Source: BOG-931 sp963781725
Lineage (GTDB): Bacteria; Pseudomonadota; Alphaproteobacteria; Rhizobiales; Xanthobacteraceae
Length of the DNA: 64,000 nt
Assembly (NCBI GenBank): GCA_963781725.1
Contig: CAWAGV010000002.1
Coordinates: 2,852,001-2,916,000, forward strand
Direction: 5' to 3'
This document shows positions 17,521-25,586 of this stretch, piece by piece. The position numbers and the translations under genes were made by a program. Each line of letters begins with the position of its first letter. Positions within the stretch are counted from its first letter, which is position 1. The notes under the pieces are model-generated. The model ran no database searches. It saw nothing but the letters and a program-made list of their open reading frames with translations, and was not told the origin of the DNA.

Positions 17521-18459
17521 GTGAACACCGGCAAGGGCATTGCGCTCAAACTGATCTCGGCGGTGCTGTTCGCTGTGATGTCGGCGCTGATCCGCTATCT
17601 TGGCGCCCGCTATCCGATCGGCGAGGTCGTGTTCTATCGCTCGGCGTTCGCCTTGATTCCCGTCGTGCTCATCTATGCGGTGCGCGGCGAATTGATGGAA
17701 GCGGTGCGCACCGGCAACCCGCTCGGCCAGGCCAGCCGTGGCGCGCTCAGCATCGTCGGCATGTTCTGCAATTTCGGCGCGCTGGCGCGACTGCCGTTGA
17801 TCGAAGCCAACGCGATTTCGTTTACGTCGCCGCTGATCAGCGTCGCGCTGGCAGCGTTGGTGCTCAAGGAGCGGGTGCGTATCTACCGCTGGTCGGCGGT
17901 GACGATCGGCTTCATCGGCGTGCTGGTGGTGCTTGCCCCGCACCTGTCCGGCGACGAGTTGACCATCGCGATGGCCAGTGCAACCAGTCTCGCCGGGGTG
18001 ATCTACGCCATTGCCGGCTCGATTACCAACGCCGGCACCATGATCCAGACGCGCCACCTCACCAAGAGCGAGACCACGTCGTCGATCGTGTTCTATTTCT
18101 CGCTGATCTGTGCGCTGTCGGGTCTGGTCACAATGCCATTCGGGTGGATCGCGCCGACGAGCGGCGAATTGGCGGTGCTGGCCGCTATCGGTTTTCTGGG
18201 CGGCACGGGCCACATTCTTCTCACCGAAAGCTACCGCTATGCGGCGGCCTCGGTCGTCGCCCCGTTTGATTACACATCAATGGTGTGGGCGCTGCTGTTG
18301 GGCTACGCCATGTTCGGTGAGAAGCCGACGGTGATGATCGTGGTCGGCTCCGCGATCATCGCCGCAGCCGGTCTGTTCGTGATCTGGCGCGAGCGGCAAC
18401 TGGCGCTGGAAAGGCGCCGTGCCGTGGAAGGGACGACTACGAGCCTCCAAACGCCTTGA
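17521..18459 (+). CDS. EamA/DMT-family transporter
   Basis: Inner-membrane protein of 312 residues with about ten hydrophobic helices arranged as two EamA repeats (roughly 5-140 and 150-285). This drug/metabolite transporter family exports amino acids, nucleobases or other small metabolites. The start is GTG, five bases after the stop of the diheme cytochrome. It ends over the 3' end of the opposite-strand Lrp-type gene, sharing 23 bp tail to tail. The substrate cannot be told from sequence. Confidence 0.88.
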   Translation: MNTGKGIALKLISAVLFAVMSALIRYLGARYPIGEVVFYRSAFALIPVVLIYAVRGELMEAVRTGNPLGQASRGALSIVGMFCNFGALARLPLIEANAISFTSPLISVALAALVLKERVRIYRWSAVTIGFIGVLVVLAPHLSGDELTIAMASATSLAGVIYAIAGSITNAGTMIQTRHLTKSETTSSIVFYFSLICALSGLVTMPFGWIAPTSGELAVLAAIGFLGGTGHILLTESYRYAAASVVAPFDYTSMVWALLLGYAMFGEKPTVMIVVGSAIIAAAGLFVIWRERQLALERRRAVEGTTTSLQTP

Positions 18460-18682
18460 ATGTGATGATGGTGCGTGTGTCGGCGACTCCCGGAACGGTC
18501 TGCACTTTTTCCGCGATAAAATGGCCGATGTCGGTTGCGTCATCGACGTAGAATTTTACCAAAAGATCGAAATCGCCGGCGGTAGAGTAGATTTCCGAGG
18601 CAATCTCCGCGTCGGCGAGCTTGTTGGCGACCTGGTAGGACTTGCCGAGCTGGCATTTAATCTGCACGAAAAAGGGGATCAT
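18437..18682 (-). CDS. Stand-alone Lrp/AsnC ligand-binding (RAM) domain protein
   Basis: Small protein of 81 residues matching only the C-terminal effector domain of Lrp/AsnC regulators: a beta-alpha-beta fold with IPFFVQIKC at the start, a central TAGDFDLLVKFYV strand and a final RTIITFKAF strand. It has no helix-turn-helix. Such stand-alone domains form dimers or octamers and bind amino acids, and may tune full-length Lrp proteins by mixing. The ATG at 18682 has a GGAG 6-8 bp upstream. It is divergent from thiM, with only 42 bp between the two starts, so both promoters must share that gap or lie in the coding regions. Its stop overlaps the EamA gene end. Confidence 0.85.
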   Translation of the reverse strand: MIPFFVQIKCQLGKSYQVANKLADAEIASEIYSTAGDFDLLVKFYVDDATDIGHFIAEKVQTVPGVADTRTIITFKAFGGS

Positions 18683-18724
18683 GGGCGGCTCCGGATCGGC
18701 ACGATAGCATATATAATCCAGCAA

Positions 18725-19477
18725 ATGCATGCACCGGTCGAATTTGCCGAGATCGCCGCCGACGTTTTTGCGCGTATCAAAAGCCGCAGGCCGCGGGTGC
18801 ATTGCATCACCAATACGGTGGCGCAGGCCTATACGGCGAATATCCTGCTGGCGGCGGGCGCCATTCCGTCCATGACCATTTCGCAGGAAGAGATTGCGGC
18901 CTTCGTTGCCTCGGCGGATGCGCTGCTGGTCAATCTCGGCACTTTTGATGCGGAGCGCAGGGCCGCCATCGATCTTGCGATCGGGCCGGGGGTGCAGGCC
19001 GGCAGACCCTGGGTGCTCGATCCGGTCTTTATCGAGCGCTCGCCGGCCCGTGCCCGGTTTGCCCGTGATCTTGTTGCCCGCGGTCCCACCGTTATCCGTC
19101 TCAATCAGCGGGAATTTGCCGCGCTCTCGGAGGTCGATGCGAAAGTTTTTGCGCACCGGCACAAGACGATCGTCGCGCTGACCGGTGAGGACGACGCGGT
19201 GACCGACGGCGAACGATCCGCCAAGCTGAGCAACGGCGATCCGCTGATGAGCCTCGTGACCGCAATGGGTTGCGCGGGCTCGGCGCTGGTCTGCGCGGCG
19301 CTGGCGGTCGAGCGCGATCCCTGGCTCGCGACGATTGCCGCTTTGGCCGCGCTTGGCGTTGCCGGCGAGGTTGCCGCCAAAAGTGCGCCGGCGCCCGGGC
19401 GTTTCGCCAGCTGGATCATCGATACGCTCTACAGCCTCGATCGCGCGACGCTGCGCGCCCACGCCAAAGTATCGTGA
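18725..19477 (+). CDS. thiM: Hydroxyethylthiazole kinase
   Basis: Enzyme of 250 residues of the ribokinase-like fold that phosphorylates 4-methyl-5-(2-hydroxyethyl)thiazole in thiamine salvage. Landmarks are VHCITNTVAQ near 18-27 (substrate pocket), the NLGTF segment, VLDPV near 98 and the C-terminal SLVTAMGCAGSAL with the catalytic cysteine-glycine loop. First gene of a compact salvage operon: thiE follows after 15 bp and thiD overlaps thiE. The ATG at 18725 fits the family length; the longer open frame upstream is antisense to the Lrp-type gene. A TATAAT-like sequence lies at 18711-18717, which could be the promoter of a nearly leaderless message. No TPP riboswitch fits into the 42-bp leader. 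Confidence 0.93.
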   Translation: MHAPVEFAEIAADVFARIKSRRPRVHCITNTVAQAYTANILLAAGAIPSMTISQEEIAAFVASADALLVNLGTFDAERRAAIDLAIGPGVQAGRPWVLDPVFIERSPARARFARDLVARGPTVIRLNQREFAALSEVDAKVFAHRHKTIVALTGEDDAVTDGERSAKLSNGDPLMSLVTAMGCAGSALVCAALAVERDPWLATIAALAALGVAGEVAAKSAPAPGRFASWIIDTLYSLDRATLRAHAKVS

Positions 19478-19492
19478 CACAAGGGTTTCGTG

Positions 19493-20152
19493 ATGCTGGT
19501 TGATCTCCGCCTCAATGCCATCGTCGATCCGGAACGATCCGGCGGCCACGACCTTGCGGAGCTCGCGCGGCTCTGCGCCGAGGGCGGTGCGACGCTCATT
19601 CAGTTGCGCGACAAGCTCAGCGAAACCCGCGCCATGATCGCCACTGCCCGCGCCATCAAAAAGGTGCTTGCGCCGCTTGGCGTACCGCTGGTGATCAACG
19701 ATCGGGTCGACGTCGCGCTCGCCTCCGGCGCCGACGGCGCCCATGTCGGGCAGAACGACATGGCGGTCGAGGATGCGCGAAAAATTCTTGGGCAAAACGC
19801 CATTGTCGGATTGTCGATCAAGACGGTCGCCGAGGCCGAGGCCGCGCCGGTCGCATTGCTCGATTATGTCGGCTCGGGCGGAGTTTATGCGACGCTTTCC
19901 AAACAGCAGAAGAATGCCCCGATCGGACCGGAAGGGTTGGCCCGCGTGATCGCTGCGCTGCATCGGCGGGCGCCGAACTTGCCGGTCTGCGGCATTGCCG
20001 GCATCGACGCCACCAACGCCGCTGCGGTGATCGCTGCCGGTGCCGCGGGAGTCGCGGTGATCTCGGCGTTGTCGCTGACGTCCGATCCGGCGAGAGCGTC
20101 GCGGGCGCTGCGCCATGTGGTCGATGAAGCGCTGGCGAAACGAGGCGCGTGA
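19493..20152 (+). CDS. thiE: Thiamine-phosphate synthase
   Basis: TIM-barrel enzyme of 219 residues that joins HMP pyrophosphate and thiazole phosphate to give thiamine phosphate. The pyrophosphate-binding segments are present: QLRDK near 40, LVINDRVDVALASGADGAHVGQ near 70-90 and GLSIKT near 110, then GVYAT and CGIAGID. The ATG at 19493 has AAGGG 7 bp upstream; an overlapping GTG three bases earlier is possible. Sits between thiM and thiD, its stop overlapping the thiD start as TGATG, so the three proteins are translationally coupled. Length is normal. Confidence 0.95.
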   Translation: MLVDLRLNAIVDPERSGGHDLAELARLCAEGGATLIQLRDKLSETRAMIATARAIKKVLAPLGVPLVINDRVDVALASGADGAHVGQNDMAVEDARKILGQNAIVGLSIKTVAEAEAAPVALLDYVGSGGVYATLSKQQKNAPIGPEGLARVIAALHRRAPNLPVCGIAGIDATNAAAVIAAGAAGVAVISALSLTSDPARASRALRHVVDEALAKRGA

Positions 20153-20949
20153 TGGCGGTCCCGGTCGTCGTCACTATTGCCGGCTCGGATTCCGGTGGCG
20201 GCGCCGGCATCCAGGCTGACCTCAAGACCTTCGCGGCGCTCGGCGTCTACGGCACGTCGGTAATCACGGCGCTGACGGCACAGAACACAAAGGGCGTCCT
20301 CGGCGTTCACGAGGTGCCACCTGCGTTCGTCGACGCGCAGATCAACGCGGTGTTTTCCGATTTTGATATCGCGGCGGTGAAAATCGGCATGCTCGGCAAT
20401 GCGGCAATCACGGCCGCGGTGGCGGCGCGGCTGGAGCGTCACCGGGCCCGGAACATTGTGCTCGATCCGGTGCTGGCGGCGAGTACGGGCGCCGATCTTT
20501 TGCGTGCCGACGCGATGGATGCGCTCAAGATACTGATGCGCCGCGTGAACGTGATTACACCCAATCTGTTCGAAGCCGCCGCGCTCCTCGATGTGCCGCT
20601 GGCACGTGACGAAGCCGAAATGCAATCCCAGGGGCGGGCGCTGCTCGCTCTCGGCGCCGGCGCCGTCCTGATCAAGGGTGGGCACGGTGGCGGTCCGGAA
20701 AGCGTGGATTTTCTCATCGAAGCTGAAGCCGATACGCGTTTCGCCGCGCCGCGTGTTGCGACCAAAAATACCCACGGAACCGGATGTACCTTGGCGTCCG
20801 CGATTGCTGCAGGTCTTGCAAAAGGACAGACGCTCGGCGACGCCGTGCGCGATGCCAAAATTTACATCAGCGCCGCGATTGCCGCGGCGGATCGCCTCGG
20901 CGTCGGCTCAGGGAACGGCCCGCTGCATCACTTTCCCGACAAGTGGTAG
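20152..20949 (+). CDS. thiD: Hydroxymethylpyrimidine/phosphomethylpyrimidine kinase
   Basis: Ribokinase-fold enzyme of 265 residues that phosphorylates HMP and then HMP phosphate for thiamine synthesis. It opens with the diagnostic AGSDSGGGAGIQAD loop (residues 9-22), then TSVITALTAQNT, LDPVL near 103, a GGH loop and the C-terminal anion-hole motif NTHGTGCTLASA near 205-216 with the catalytic cysteine. The ATG overlaps the thiE stop. Last gene of the thiM-thiE-thiD salvage operon. No thiC, thiG or thiO lies in the window, so de novo synthesis genes, if present, are elsewhere. Confidence 0.95.
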   Translation: MAVPVVVTIAGSDSGGGAGIQADLKTFAALGVYGTSVITALTAQNTKGVLGVHEVPPAFVDAQINAVFSDFDIAAVKIGMLGNAAITAAVAARLERHRARNIVLDPVLAASTGADLLRADAMDALKILMRRVNVITPNLFEAAALLDVPLARDEAEMQSQGRALLALGAGAVLIKGGHGGGPESVDFLIEAEADTRFAAPRVATKNTHGTGCTLASAIAAGLAKGQTLGDAVRDAKIYISAAIAAADRLGVGSGNGPLHHFPDKW

Positions 20950-21019
20950 CGGCGGGGACTTCCGAGTGTCAAAAAAAGCCGATACGGTTCGGCGAATTGA
21001 CGGGCGAGGGGGAAATGTC

Positions 21020-21742
21020 ATGCTGAAATCTGTTTTTGGGGCGGCTGCCGCAGTGGTTTTTTTCGGCGTCGCATTGGCACAAGCGCAGAAACCTGCAGCG
21101 CCCGCAGCGACATCGGCGCCCCCATTGTTCGTCAACATTATCGAACTGGAAATCACGCCATCATCGATGACCAGGTTCATGGCCGACCTTGTCGACGATG
21201 TGACCGGAACACTTGGAGAGGCTGGCGTGCATGAGATCGACAGTAATATCGGACAAAAAGATCCCAATCACGTCTTCATCTTCGAGGTCTATAACAACCC
21301 GGCGGCATGGGATGCGCACCAGAAGACGGTGACTTACGCAAAATTCGTCGGCCTGACGATGATGATGATCAAGAACTACAATATCCGGCCGTTCTCTTCT
21401 GTTGCCATGAACAGAAACAGCAATGCATCGCCGGCGACCGGGCCGCTCTACGTGAAGGTTGAGGAATTCGACTTGCCCGCGGACCAGTATAACAACTTCA
21501 TCGTCGCCGCGAACATCGAAGCGTCTGGAGCGGTGCAGGATCCTGGCGTTCGTGAGTTCAATATAGCGACCTCGACGGGCGCGCCAAATCATGTCCTGTT
21601 TTTTGAAGTTTACGACGACGCCGCGGCCGCGGACGCGGAGATGGCGACCGACCGATACAAGACCTATCAGTCGGCCACAAAGTCCATGATCACAAAAAGC
21701 ACCTCGACGCCCTATTCATCGGTGTCGATGAACGTGAAGTAG
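21020..21742 (+). CDS. Secreted protein with two ABM-type (quinol monooxygenase-like) domains
   Basis: Protein of 240 residues with a clear signal peptide (MLKSVFGAAAAVVFFGVALAQA, cleavage near 22). Two copies of a roughly 100-residue alpha+beta domain follow: the first begins PLFVNIIELEI and contains NHVFIFEVYNN, the second begins PLYVKVEEFDL and contains NHVLFFEVYDD. Both halves read like antibiotic biosynthesis monooxygenase (YgiN-type) domains, normally cytosolic dimers; here the dimer is fused and exported. A GAGGGGGA ribosome-binding site precedes the ATG by 7 bp. It follows thiD by 70 bp but is probably an independent unit. Function unknown; quinone or aldehyde oxidation in the periplasm is a guess. 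Confidence 0.8.
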   Translation: MLKSVFGAAAAVVFFGVALAQAQKPAAPAATSAPPLFVNIIELEITPSSMTRFMADLVDDVTGTLGEAGVHEIDSNIGQKDPNHVFIFEVYNNPAAWDAHQKTVTYAKFVGLTMMMIKNYNIRPFSSVAMNRNSNASPATGPLYVKVEEFDLPADQYNNFIVAANIEASGAVQDPGVREFNIATSTGAPNHVLFFEVYDDAAAADAEMATDRYKTYQSATKSMITKSTSTPYSSVSMNVK

Positions 21743-21760
21743 CACCCGGATCGAATCGGA

Positions 21761-22414
21761 TTACGAGCCGGCCGCGGGTGCTCCCGGCTGTTTCAGCGGG
21801 TGGGCACGCGCAAAGGCGTCGATCTGCGAGAGCGCGGTCGCAATGCGGCTGAAAGCCGGAAATGGCCCGGTGTCGACATTGAAGAACTTCGCGCCGGCCG
21901 CCTGACTGGCGATGCAGATGTCGGCCAGGGTGATGGTGTCGCCGTGGCTGTAGAGACCGGTTGCCTTATCTTTCAAATTCGCTTCGAGCGCCGTCAGCGC
22001 GGCGGTATGCCAGTGCTGGCACCATTTCGTCCGCGTCGCCTCGTCGATCTTGAGCTCATGCTCGAGATATTCGCGCACTCGCGGGACGATCAGAGGATGT
22101 GAGTCGCAGGCGACGATCTGGGCGAGGCCGCGTACCCGCGCACGGCCTTTTGGGTCGCGCGGCAACAGCGGCGGGTTGGGATGCGTCTCATCGAGATATT
22201 CGATGATGGCAAGTGACTCGAATAAAGCAGGGCCATCACCGTCAACCAGGGCGGGCAGCGCCATCATCGGGTTGACGGCGCGGTATGCCGCGTCCCGTTG
22301 CGCGCCCTTCATCAAGTTCACGTCCACGACTTCGTCCGGCACAACGCCCTTGAGGTTAAGCGCAATACGCACGCGGTAGGTCGCGAGCGACCGCCAGAAT
22401 GAAAACAGTTTCAT
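21761..22414 (-). CDS. Glutathione S-transferase, maleylacetoacetate isomerase (zeta)-like
   Basis: GST of 217 residues with an N-terminal thioredoxin-fold domain (1-80, FSFWRSLATYRVRIALNLKG region and NPMMALPALVDGD, ESLAIIEYLDE) and a helical C-terminal domain with PLIVPRVREYL and the late QIDAFARAHP. These are zeta-class traits; zeta GSTs isomerise maleylacetoacetate in tyrosine and homogentisate breakdown. The usual SSCSWRVR active-site loop reads SLATYRVR here, so the catalytic Ser-Cys pair is changed and true isomerase activity is uncertain. It is the second gene of a pair with the GlcG-like gene 10 bp upstream on the same strand. No hmgA or fahA is nearby. Confidence 0.85.
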   Translation of the reverse strand: MKLFSFWRSLATYRVRIALNLKGVVPDEVVDVNLMKGAQRDAAYRAVNPMMALPALVDGDGPALFESLAIIEYLDETHPNPPLLPRDPKGRARVRGLAQIVACDSHPLIVPRVREYLEHELKIDEATRTKWCQHWHTAALTALEANLKDKATGLYSHGDTITLADICIASQAAGAKFFNVDTGPFPAFSRIATALSQIDAFARAHPLKQPGAPAAGS

Positions 22415-22424
22415 CGCAGAGCTC

Positions 22425-22859
22425 CTAGTCGGTGCCCGGATCGGCCTTCAGGCCGGCGGCTTCTATCCCGGCAATGGCGCACATCTCATCCTTGTCGGAA
22501 GTATCGCCGGAAATGCCGCAGGCGCCGATGATGTCGCCGCTATTGTCCCGGATCAGAACCCCGCCGGGATTGGTAATCATCCGGCCGCCGCTCGCCGCGG
22601 CAAGCATGGTGAAAAATTGCGGTGTCTTGGCGGCGCGCCCGGCAAGCGTGCGGGAGCCGAAGCCCATGCCGAGAGCGCCCCAGGCTTTGCCGAACGCGAT
22701 ATCGAAACGCAGGATCCCCGACTTGTCCTCGCGTTTATAGGCGACGAGATGCCCGCCGGCGTCGAGGACCGCGACCGTGAGCGGTGCAAGATTGCTGTCG
22801 CGCGACTTTTTGAGCGCGACGTCCACGATCGTGGAAGCTTGTGCGAGAGTGAGTGACAT
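22425..22859 (-). CDS. GlcG/HbpS-family haem-degrading-like protein
   Basis: Cytosolic protein of 144 residues, single GlcG/HbpS (PduO-C) domain. Typical pieces are VAVLDAGGHLVAYKRED near 29-45, the helix with DIAFGKAWGALGMG, the PGGVLIRD strand near 100 and GACGISGDTSDKDE at 112-125. Family members bind haem, cobalamin or small oxidised compounds; GlcG lies in glycolate operons, but no glycolate oxidase genes are here. It precedes the zeta-like GST by 10 bp on the same strand. A GC-rich 16-bp perfect palindrome at 22887-22902 lies just upstream of its start. Precise role unknown. Confidence 0.85.
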   Translation of the reverse strand: MSLTLAQASTIVDVALKKSRDSNLAPLTVAVLDAGGHLVAYKREDKSGILRFDIAFGKAWGALGMGFGSRTLAGRAAKTPQFFTMLAAASGGRMITNPGGVLIRDNSGDIIGACGISGDTSDKDEMCAIAGIEAAGLKADPGTD

Positions 22860-22886
22860 ATTCGCTCCGTAATGGTGGATACAACG

Positions 22887-22902
22887 CGCGCCGCGCGGCG
22901 CG
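22887..22902. repeat. 16-bp perfect GC palindrome upstream of divergent genes
   Basis: CGCGCCGCGCGGCGCG reads the same on both strands. It lies between the divergent starts of the GlcG-like gene and the oxidoreductase at 23041. It could be an operator or chance in GC-rich DNA. Confidence 0.35.
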
Positions 22903-23040
22903 GTCTATTGCGGCAACGCCTCGTCAGGCCAAGGCCTGCGCAGACTATGCGATCAGCGCAACCTGAGAAAGGCGCTTGCGCGCGAGGCGGGCGATGCCAT
23001 AGCGTCGCGGCCCGAGAAGAAGGTAGTAACGAGGAAACGG

Positions 23041-23955
23041 ATGGCTGCGAAGAAAAAGGGTGTCGTCGGCGTTGTAGGCCTCGGCATCATGGGGGGCTCG
23101 TTTGCACAAAATCTCGTCGGTGCCGGCTGGCATGTTGTCGGCTACGACATAGCGCCGGACCGGCGGCGCGCGATGGCCCGCGCCGGTGTCGAGGTCGCGG
23201 CTGATGCGGCCGAGGTGGCGCGCAAGGCAAAGACAATCATTACCAGCCTGCCAAGTCCGAAAGCGCTGGCGGCGACGGTCAAGACCATCGCAGGCGCCAA
23301 GATCCCGCGTCGAGTCATCGTCGAAGCGTCGACTTTCACCCTGGAAGACAAGTCGAGCGCCGAGGCGGCGTTACGCAAGGCCGGACATGTGATGCTCGAT
23401 TGCCCCATGAGCGGTACCGGCGCGCAGGCAAAGGTCCGGGATCTGGTGGTTTATGCCTCGGGCAGTTCGGCCGAAATCAAGAAGCTCAAACCGGTATTTG
23501 CCGGTTTCACCCGTGCCGTCTACGACGTCGGTCCGTTCGGCAACGGCAGCCGGATGAAATATGTCGCCAACCTTCTGGTCGCGATTCATAACGTGGCAAG
23601 TGCGGAGGCCATGGTGCTCGGCATAAAATCCGGCCTGCCCCCGCAACTCATTTTCGATCTGATAAAAAGCGGCGCCGGCAATTCCCGGGTGTTCGAGCTG
23701 CGCGCGCCGATGATGGTGAAGAACGATTACGACAACGTCACGATGAAGATTTCGGTCTGGCAAAAGGACATGGACGTCATCGGCGGCTTCGCCCGCAAGA
23801 TCGGCGTGCCGACGCCGATGTTCGACGCCTCGAGCACGATCTACACCAGAGCGCGCAAAAGCGGCCATGACGATCAGGACACCGCCGCCGTCTGTGCCGT
23901 TCTGGAAAAGATGGCGGGCGTCAAGCGCAACAAAAGCCGCGGCAAACGCCGCTGA
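23041..23955 (+). CDS. NAD(P)-dependent beta-hydroxyacid dehydrogenase (3-hydroxyisobutyrate dehydrogenase family)
   Basis: Soluble enzyme of 304 residues. An N-terminal Rossmann domain opens with VVGLGIMGGSFAQNL (about 10-25); the substrate motif DCPMSGTGAQA lies near 120-130; the catalytic lysine is in GSRMKYVANLL near 178. The family oxidises short beta-hydroxyacids such as 3-hydroxyisobutyrate, tartronate semialdehyde or glycerate derivatives. The C-terminus ends in an unusual basic tail (KRNKSRGKRR). It precedes the LIV-type importer by 306 bp on the same strand; whether it works on the imported ligand is not known. The start after GAGGAAACGG has a good ribosome-binding site. Confidence 0.88.
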   Translation: MAAKKKGVVGVVGLGIMGGSFAQNLVGAGWHVVGYDIAPDRRRAMARAGVEVAADAAEVARKAKTIITSLPSPKALAATVKTIAGAKIPRRVIVEASTFTLEDKSSAEAALRKAGHVMLDCPMSGTGAQAKVRDLVVYASGSSAEIKKLKPVFAGFTRAVYDVGPFGNGSRMKYVANLLVAIHNVASAEAMVLGIKSGLPPQLIFDLIKSGAGNSRVFELRAPMMVKNDYDNVTMKISVWQKDMDVIGGFARKIGVPTPMFDASSTIYTRARKSGHDDQDTAAVCAVLEKMAGVKRNKSRGKRR

Positions 23956-24261
23956 GTTTCGACGTACGCCCTGGCATCGTCGTCGGCACTGCACGGGCTG
24001 TGGGCGGTTTCTGCATGACGCCCTGCGGGATCGGCCACCCGCGATTTTCTCCGGTACCACACAGCTGCCTTTTGAAGGCAAGGCCGTTCCTCATCCGCTG
24101 TTGCCGGTCATTCCGCCGAAGAGAAAATAGGGCGATCCGCGACACTTGCAGCCTTTACAGGGCACGATGGCTTAAGCCAAAGTCGCGGCCGAATTGCCGG
24201 TGCACGGGGAATGCCGGCCAGCTAAAACGCCTTAAAATCAAAGGCGCATAGGGAGGACATG
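23956..24261. other. Intergenic region before the first LIV-type importer
   Basis: About 306 bp with no gene I can support. A GGGAGG ribosome-binding site for the substrate-binding protein is at 24251-24256. Short open frames here show no recognisable similarity. I see no clear terminator for the preceding gene and no confident promoter hexamers. Confidence 0.5.
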
Positions 24262-25512
24262 ATGTCTCGTAAAATCAGCCGCCGCGCGGTTATGGCCGGG
24301 ACTGCTGCTGCCGCCGCGGTCAGCCATTTTCCGGCACCCGCCATCGCCCAGGCCGCACCGTTCAAGCTCGGATTGCTTACGGTCAAGACCGGTCCGCTGG
24401 CCCAGGGCGGCATCCAAATGGAACAGGGCGTGCTGACGTACCTGAAGGAAAAGAATTACACGATCGGTGGCCGCAAGGTCGATTTCATCTCCGCCGACAC
24501 CGGCGGCAACCCGGCCGGCACCAAGACCAAGGCCCAGGAACTGGTCGAGCGCGACAAGGTCGATGTGATCCTCGGGCCGCTCGCCGCCTTTGAGCTTTAT
24601 GCCATCAGCGATTACGTCAAAGAGCAGAAGATGCCGACGCTTAGCCTTGCGGCGGCGGACAATCTCACCCAGCGCCAGCCGAATCCGTTCTTGCTGCGTG
24701 CATCGGCGACATCCTCGCAGGCCATGCACCCGATGGGGCACTACGCGGCGACCGAGCTGAAGCTCAAGCGCATCGCATGCGTCACCGAGGACTTCGCCTT
24801 CGGCTATGAGCAGATCGGCGGATTTCAGGCCGCCTTCCAGAAAGATGGCGGCTGCATTGTCAGCAAGCTTTGGCCGCCGCTGGTCACGCCCGACTACACG
24901 CCCTACATCGCGCAGATCGCCGACTGCGATGGCGTCTGCCAGGGATTTGCCGGGTCAAATCCGCTGCGTTTCATGAAGCAGTACTCTTCCGCAGGACTGA
25001 AATATCCGGTGGTGACCGGCGAAACCGGCGGCGACGACGCGTTGCTCAAGAGCTACGGCGAAGAGGCGATCGGCCTTGTCAGCTGCTGCCCCTATACGCT
25101 CGATCTGCCGATCGATGCCAATCAGCGTTTCGTCGACGGCATGCTGAAAAACTACGATACCATTCCCGGACAATACGCAGCGCTGCTCTATGTCAATTGT
25201 CAGGTTGTCGATGCCGCGCTCAAGGCGCTCAACGGCGATGCCAGCGACAAGGACAAGCTGATGAACGCATTGCGCGGTGTGAGCCTGACCGAAACGCCTC
25301 GCGGTGCATTCAAGTTCGATCACTTCGGCAACGTGGTCGGGACTTTCTACATCCGGCGCATCGGGACCGAGGGGGCCAAGTACGGGCTCAAGCTCTGGAA
25401 CAAGACCATCAAGACTTATGACAATGTCAGTCAGTTCTGGACCTGGCCCGAGCAGGAGTTCCTCGCGCATCCGGTTTACTCGCGCGACTATCCGGCGCTG
25501 AGCAAGTGCTGA
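24262..25512 (+). CDS. LIV-type ABC transporter substrate-binding protein (Tat-exported)
   Basis: Periplasmic binding protein of 416 residues of the branched-chain amino acid (type I fold) family. The N-terminus has a twin-arginine type signal (SRRAVMAG, then a hydrophobic stretch ending PAPAIA-QA near 30). The mature part begins KLGLLTVKTGPLAQGG, the usual first strand and ligand loop. In these families the ligand ranges from amino acids to amides, urea and aromatic acids, so it cannot be read from sequence. GGGAGG lies 5 bp before the chosen ATG (24262); ATG at 24259 is only 2 bp away from it. First gene of a complete five-gene importer (SBP, LivH, LivM, LivG, LivF). Confidence 0.93.
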   Translation: MSRKISRRAVMAGTAAAAAVSHFPAPAIAQAAPFKLGLLTVKTGPLAQGGIQMEQGVLTYLKEKNYTIGGRKVDFISADTGGNPAGTKTKAQELVERDKVDVILGPLAAFELYAISDYVKEQKMPTLSLAAADNLTQRQPNPFLLRASATSSQAMHPMGHYAATELKLKRIACVTEDFAFGYEQIGGFQAAFQKDGGCIVSKLWPPLVTPDYTPYIAQIADCDGVCQGFAGSNPLRFMKQYSSAGLKYPVVTGETGGDDALLKSYGEEAIGLVSCCPYTLDLPIDANQRFVDGMLKNYDTIPGQYAALLYVNCQVVDAALKALNGDASDKDKLMNALRGVSLTETPRGAFKFDHFGNVVGTFYIRRIGTEGAKYGLKLWNKTIKTYDNVSQFWTWPEQEFLAHPVYSRDYPALSKC

Positions 25513-25528
25513 CGTAGCCTTACAAACC

Positions 25529-25550
25529 CGGACGCTCTCCCGAGCGTCCG
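25529..25550 (+). other. Intercistronic hairpin between substrate-binding protein and permease genes
   Basis: A perfect 9-bp stem (25529-25537 with 25542-25550) with a 4-base loop, 16 bp after the stop codon and without a T-run. In ABC importer operons such hairpins typically protect the upstream message so that the binding protein is made in excess over the permeases; this role is inferred by analogy. Confidence 0.55.
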
Positions 25551-25586
25551 CAACTCCTTCGGCCGGGAAGTGCAAGGGCGCCGCCT

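Noticed and set aside
18683..18724. TPP riboswitch before thiM
   Set aside because: The gap to the divergent gene is 42 bp, and no CTGAGA-type thi-box sequence was seen.
18437..20116. A 559-codon minus-strand open frame through the thi operon
   Set aside because: Only its last 81 codons (Lrp-type RAM domain) are real; the rest is antisense to thiM and thiE and has the Arg/Gly-rich look of GC-rich shadow frames.
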